Position numbers and translations under genes: made by a program. 8,375 nucleotides of DNA, from positions 1 through 8,375 of the forward strand of contig JAIUMB010000100.1 in assembly GCA_022565745.1 (NCBI GenBank), read 5' to 3'. Source of the DNA: Cryomorphaceae bacterium (lineage in GTDB: Bacteria > Bacteroidota > Bacteroidia > Flavobacteriales > Schleiferiaceae). The notes under the pieces were generated by a model. That model had not been told where the DNA came from and did not search any database. It worked only from the letters and a program-made list of their open reading frames with translations. Below, piece by piece: positions 6,034-8,375 of this stretch (positions are counted from its first letter, which is position 1; each line of letters opens with the position of its first letter).

Positions 6034-7230
6034 CTAATCAAAATCCAACGTCAACCGAAAGCGCAGTACCCTTCCATTTCCCGCATCGGCGACGTAAACA
6101 ATACGGCGATAATAGGCCACACCTGAAGGACGATTAAATTGAGTCAAGCCATTACCTGTCCCGCCAAATGAAACTTTTTGCATTTTGGTTATGCCCGAGG
6201 CTGGCGGTGGCAGCACACCCTCAAAGCCATCTCTGGTAAATTGAAACAAACTGTCTTTGTCTGCATCTACCACAAAGAGAAAGCGGCTATTGTCTCCGGC
6301 TACTGTTAAACCAACGGGGTTTGAGAATTTACCCGGCTCGTATAGAAAGCCATCAGCGCGACTGGTATCCCCCACTGGAAAAATGACTGGACGAAACTCT
6401 GCACCAAAGTCGCTTTCTATATACTCAATATACTGAACCATAAGCTCATTGGAAGGATCGACACTGCTGTAGTAAAAATGTCGCTCTTGTGAAGCTTGAA
6501 TTTGTGGTGGTTGGGCAAAAGTCGCAATACCCGACGGACGACGAAAATAATCGTTAAATACCCCACTACTCGTGGTTACTGAAATGGGCGTTTCAAATTG
6601 ATCGTTGTTAGAGAAAATCAAAACGGCGTCATTGGGGCCTAAAACGCCACTACCTCCAGCGCCCTGACGCGTAACGTAATAGCGGTTGTTTTGTGTAGGA
6701 ATATCGCTGGCCATTATAGCAACCTTTTTAAATCGAACAGCCAAATCTGCTGTATTGAGGTTGCTTCGGGCATAAAAGGGGTGGATGATTTTATTTATGA
6801 CTCGCGCATGTCTGATGCCATACTTCCCTCCTTCACCTGTCATCCTGATGCGATACAAACAAGCCAATGTAATGGGTTCACCATTGGCTGATACCGTATC
6901 AATGGTTCCACAAGCCAATAAATCAAACCGCCTGTCTTGTGTTACGCTGGTAACACCAGGCACACGAAAGCGCCCCTGCTCTCTTCCACTTTCATCCATC
7001 CCGATGATTTGCTCTGTAGCCTCATCCACCACGTAAATCAATTCGTCGAATCCGATGGTGACGTCGGAAGGATACACAAACTGATCCCATGCTGGCTGAA
7101 TCGGCACATAAGCCACATCACGCAAAGTGAAATCAGGTGGATCAATAAAATCTAAGTCTGTCTTTTCCCCAAAGTATGAACTACACGCCGATAACAATAC
7201 GATACCAAAAATACCTATGATGTTTTTCAT
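6034..7230 (-). CDS. NHL-repeat lipoprotein
   Basis: This protein (398 residues from the chosen start) has a lipoprotein signal peptide, MKNIIGIFGIVLLSAC, with lipobox LSAC and lipidated Cys16, so it is probably anchored in the outer or inner membrane facing the periplasm or surface. The rest looks like a beta-propeller. Three NHL-type repeats can be seen: YPSDVTIGFDELIYVVDEAT at about 53-72, FSNPVGLTVAGDNSRFLFVV at about 302-321, and FNRPSGVAYYRRIVYVADAG at about 365-384. FRRPSGIATF at about 229-238 may be a further degenerate blade. NHL propellers usually bind proteins or carbohydrates, and no catalytic residue is evident. The ATG at 7230 gives the best signal peptide. An ATG at 7263 and a GTG at 7266 in the same frame would add 11 or 12 residues. 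It follows the PorV/PorQ-family gene by 39 bases and probably shares its mRNA. The product's partner or ligand is unknown. Confidence 0.87.
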   Translation of the reverse strand: MKNIIGIFGIVLLSACSSYFGEKTDLDFIDPPDFTLRDVAYVPIQPAWDQFVYPSDVTIGFDELIYVVDEATEQIIGMDESGREQGRFRVPGVTSVTQDRRFDLLACGTIDTVSANGEPITLACLYRIRMTGEGGKYGIRHARVINKIIHPFYARSNLNTADLAVRFKKVAIMASDIPTQNNRYYVTRQGAGGSGVLGPNDAVLIFSNNDQFETPISVTTSSGVFNDYFRRPSGIATFAQPPQIQASQERHFYYSSVDPSNELMVQYIEYIESDFGAEFRPVIFPVGDTSRADGFLYEPGKFSNPVGLTVAGDNSRFLFVVDADKDSLFQFTRDGFEGVLPPPASGITKMQKVSFGGTGNGLTQFNRPSGVAYYRRIVYVADAGNGRVLRFRLTLDFD

Positions 7231-7269
7231 TATGCTGATATTATTTGCTGTACCATTTTTCATCACACG

Positions 7270-8286
7270 CTAATTTTTCTTGGCTTTTCCGGTATGCATC
7301 AGCAAAAACCGCAATCCTATCAAATGCTGCATCCCTACAAAATTGGTGGGATTGGCTGCATAATCAATATACATGGTGTTTTCTCCAATGCCCGCCTTAA
7401 CGCCAAACCCAAATGAAGGCCAATGCTGTCCTTCCACGCTTATGCGATACCCAGCGCGCAAGAAATAGACATCTGCGTAATCATACTCACCACCAAAGCG
7501 AATATTTTCCGCATTGTCATTTGGGTGATTGATTTGAAAAGAGGTGTGGATGCTGTGTGAGCCATTCTGATAGGGTCGTGCGGAGGCGCCCAAGCTAAAC
7601 AAAATGGGCAAGGTGTTATCGTCTAATGCAATACCTGGCGTTCTGTTGAAGTCAACGGGTAATTCATCTCGGTTAGACAAGGCATTGTTGCCACTAAAAT
7701 TGGCGACTACCACGGCAAATTGCAAATCTTTCCAATCCGTTTTGTACAAAAACGACATATCAACAGCTGCGGTATGTGCCGTATAATCAGCAATGTTTTC
7801 GTAAATATACTTCATACTCAAGCCCGCACTAAACTGTTCACTAAGCTTGCGTGCATAGGTCAACCCGAAGGCCATATTGATGACGCTAAATTCTCGTCCT
7901 GTTCCTTGTGGCATAAACTCCGTACGCTCTTTAATGCGTCCGCTATTTAGTCCATTGATGGAAAAACCAAACACATCGTTTCTCTCTGCATTGGGGAATG
8001 TACCCGAAACAAAACTCTGATTGACACCTGCACCTACAAACATGTTTTGCATGCTAAAGGTATTGTGGTTCAGTTGTGTCAGCGCGGCTGGATTGGTGAA
8101 AATAGAATACGCATCACCGGTGTTGGCAACACTGGCACCACCCATCGCCAAAGAGCGCGGATTGATGTCGTTTTTCAAAAAGGTCAAGGCCGACAAACCG
8201 GCACGCTCACCACCGTAATTGGGCAACACCTGCGCTTGATGGATCAAAGGCAAACAAAGTAGCGCTATGTATACAAACTTCTTCAT
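7270..8286 (-). CDS. PorV/PorQ-family outer-membrane beta-barrel protein
   Basis: This is a 338-residue secreted protein with a signal peptide, MKKFVYIALLCLPLIHQA, probably cut after about residue 18. The mature N-terminus carries the family hallmark: GERAGLSALTFLKNDINPRS at 26-45, AMGGASVANTGDAYSIFTNP at 47-66, then AALTQL. The rest alternates short hydrophobic and polar strands (for example FSAGLSMKYIYE, PSFGFGVKAGIGENTMYIDYA, HLIGLRFLLM), as expected for an outer-membrane barrel. PorV and PorQ themselves take part in type IX secretion and surface attachment, but many family members have no known role and nothing here proves a secretion function. Length is close to PorQ and shorter than typical PorV. 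Its ATG overlaps the stop of the upstream receptor-like gene by one base (TAATG), and the lipoprotein gene follows closely. The basic tail, GKAKKN, is a small oddity for a barrel that would normally end on an aromatic residue. Confidence 0.88.
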   Translation of the reverse strand: MKKFVYIALLCLPLIHQAQVLPNYGGERAGLSALTFLKNDINPRSLAMGGASVANTGDAYSIFTNPAALTQLNHNTFSMQNMFVGAGVNQSFVSGTFPNAERNDVFGFSINGLNSGRIKERTEFMPQGTGREFSVINMAFGLTYARKLSEQFSAGLSMKYIYENIADYTAHTAAVDMSFLYKTDWKDLQFAVVVANFSGNNALSNRDELPVDFNRTPGIALDDNTLPILFSLGASARPYQNGSHSIHTSFQINHPNDNAENIRFGGEYDYADVYFLRAGYRISVEGQHWPSFGFGVKAGIGENTMYIDYAANPTNFVGMQHLIGLRFLLMHTGKAKKN

Positions 8287-8375
8287 TAAAATCTAAATGC
8301 TATTCCGTACAACACTTGTCGAGGCGCCAAATATCGGGCGGGGTTTCGCGGATCAACGCCCGTTTCTTGTGGACC
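8286..8375 (-). CDS. C-terminal end of a probable TonB-dependent receptor / outer-membrane barrel (partial)
   Basis: On the minus strand an open frame enters from the window edge and runs 29 codons to a TAA at 8288-8286. It ends in APRQVLYGIAFRF. A final amphipathic strand with a C-terminal phenylalanine is the signal recognised by the BAM outer-membrane assembly machinery, and PRQVxxGxxFxF endings are typical of Bacteroidota TonB-dependent receptors. The stop shares one base with the ATG of the PorV/PorQ-family gene, so the two are probably co-translated. Only the tail is visible, so the family call is tentative and the start lies outside the window. Confidence 0.62.
   Translation of the reverse strand, partial: GPQETGVDPRNPARYLAPRQVLYGIAFRF

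Noticed and set aside
5931..6137. Short + strand open frames of 63-68 codons
   Set aside because: They start in the 18-bp repeat remnants and run antisense into the end of the NHL lipoprotein gene. No motif, signal or plausible leader was seen.

Overview
The window looks like chromosomal DNA of a Bacteroidota (Flavobacteriia-like) bacterium. The support is a PorV/PorQ-family outer-membrane protein, a TonB-receptor-like C-terminus, a lipoprotein with an LSAC lipobox, the two-subunit form of transketolase, and no clear Shine-Dalgarno sequences before any start. Genus or species cannot be told from the sequence alone.

Left part (38-3600, + strand): three closely packed genes that look like one transcription unit. 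They are a biotin-dependent acyl-CoA carboxylase carboxyltransferase (methylcrotonyl/geranyl-type signatures), an uncharacterised class I isoprenoid-synthase-like enzyme with two DDxxD motifs that starts on the last base of the previous stop codon (TAATG), and, 21 bases further on, the C-terminal subunit of a split transketolase whose N-terminal partner is absent here. A good intrinsic terminator (3627-3655) closes the unit.

Middle (3656-5219, + strand): a SulP-family anion transporter gene with a C-terminal STAS domain. Its leader carries a perfect 8-6-8 inverted repeat. The reading frame is interrupted by a single in-frame TAA at 3960-3962, while everything on both sides is in the same frame and well conserved. 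This is either a fresh nonsense mutation, a sequencing error, or a real two-piece gene.

Gap (5220-6033): about 810 bases without a credible gene, filled with layered repeats. These are four inverted-orientation 18-bp GC-rich units, four perfect 14-bp tandem units, and a higher-order array in which a ~45-bp element occurs four times in two super-units, each closed by a run of the same 18-bp units in the opposite orientation. This is the most unusual part of the window.

Right part (6034-8375, - strand): reading leftward, the C-terminal 29 codons of a probable TonB-dependent receptor or other outer-membrane beta-barrel, then (TAATG overlap) a PorV/PorQ-family barrel protein, then an NHL-repeat lipoprotein. 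This is probably a cell-envelope operon whose promoter lies outside the window. It converges with the SulP gene on the repeat-rich gap.
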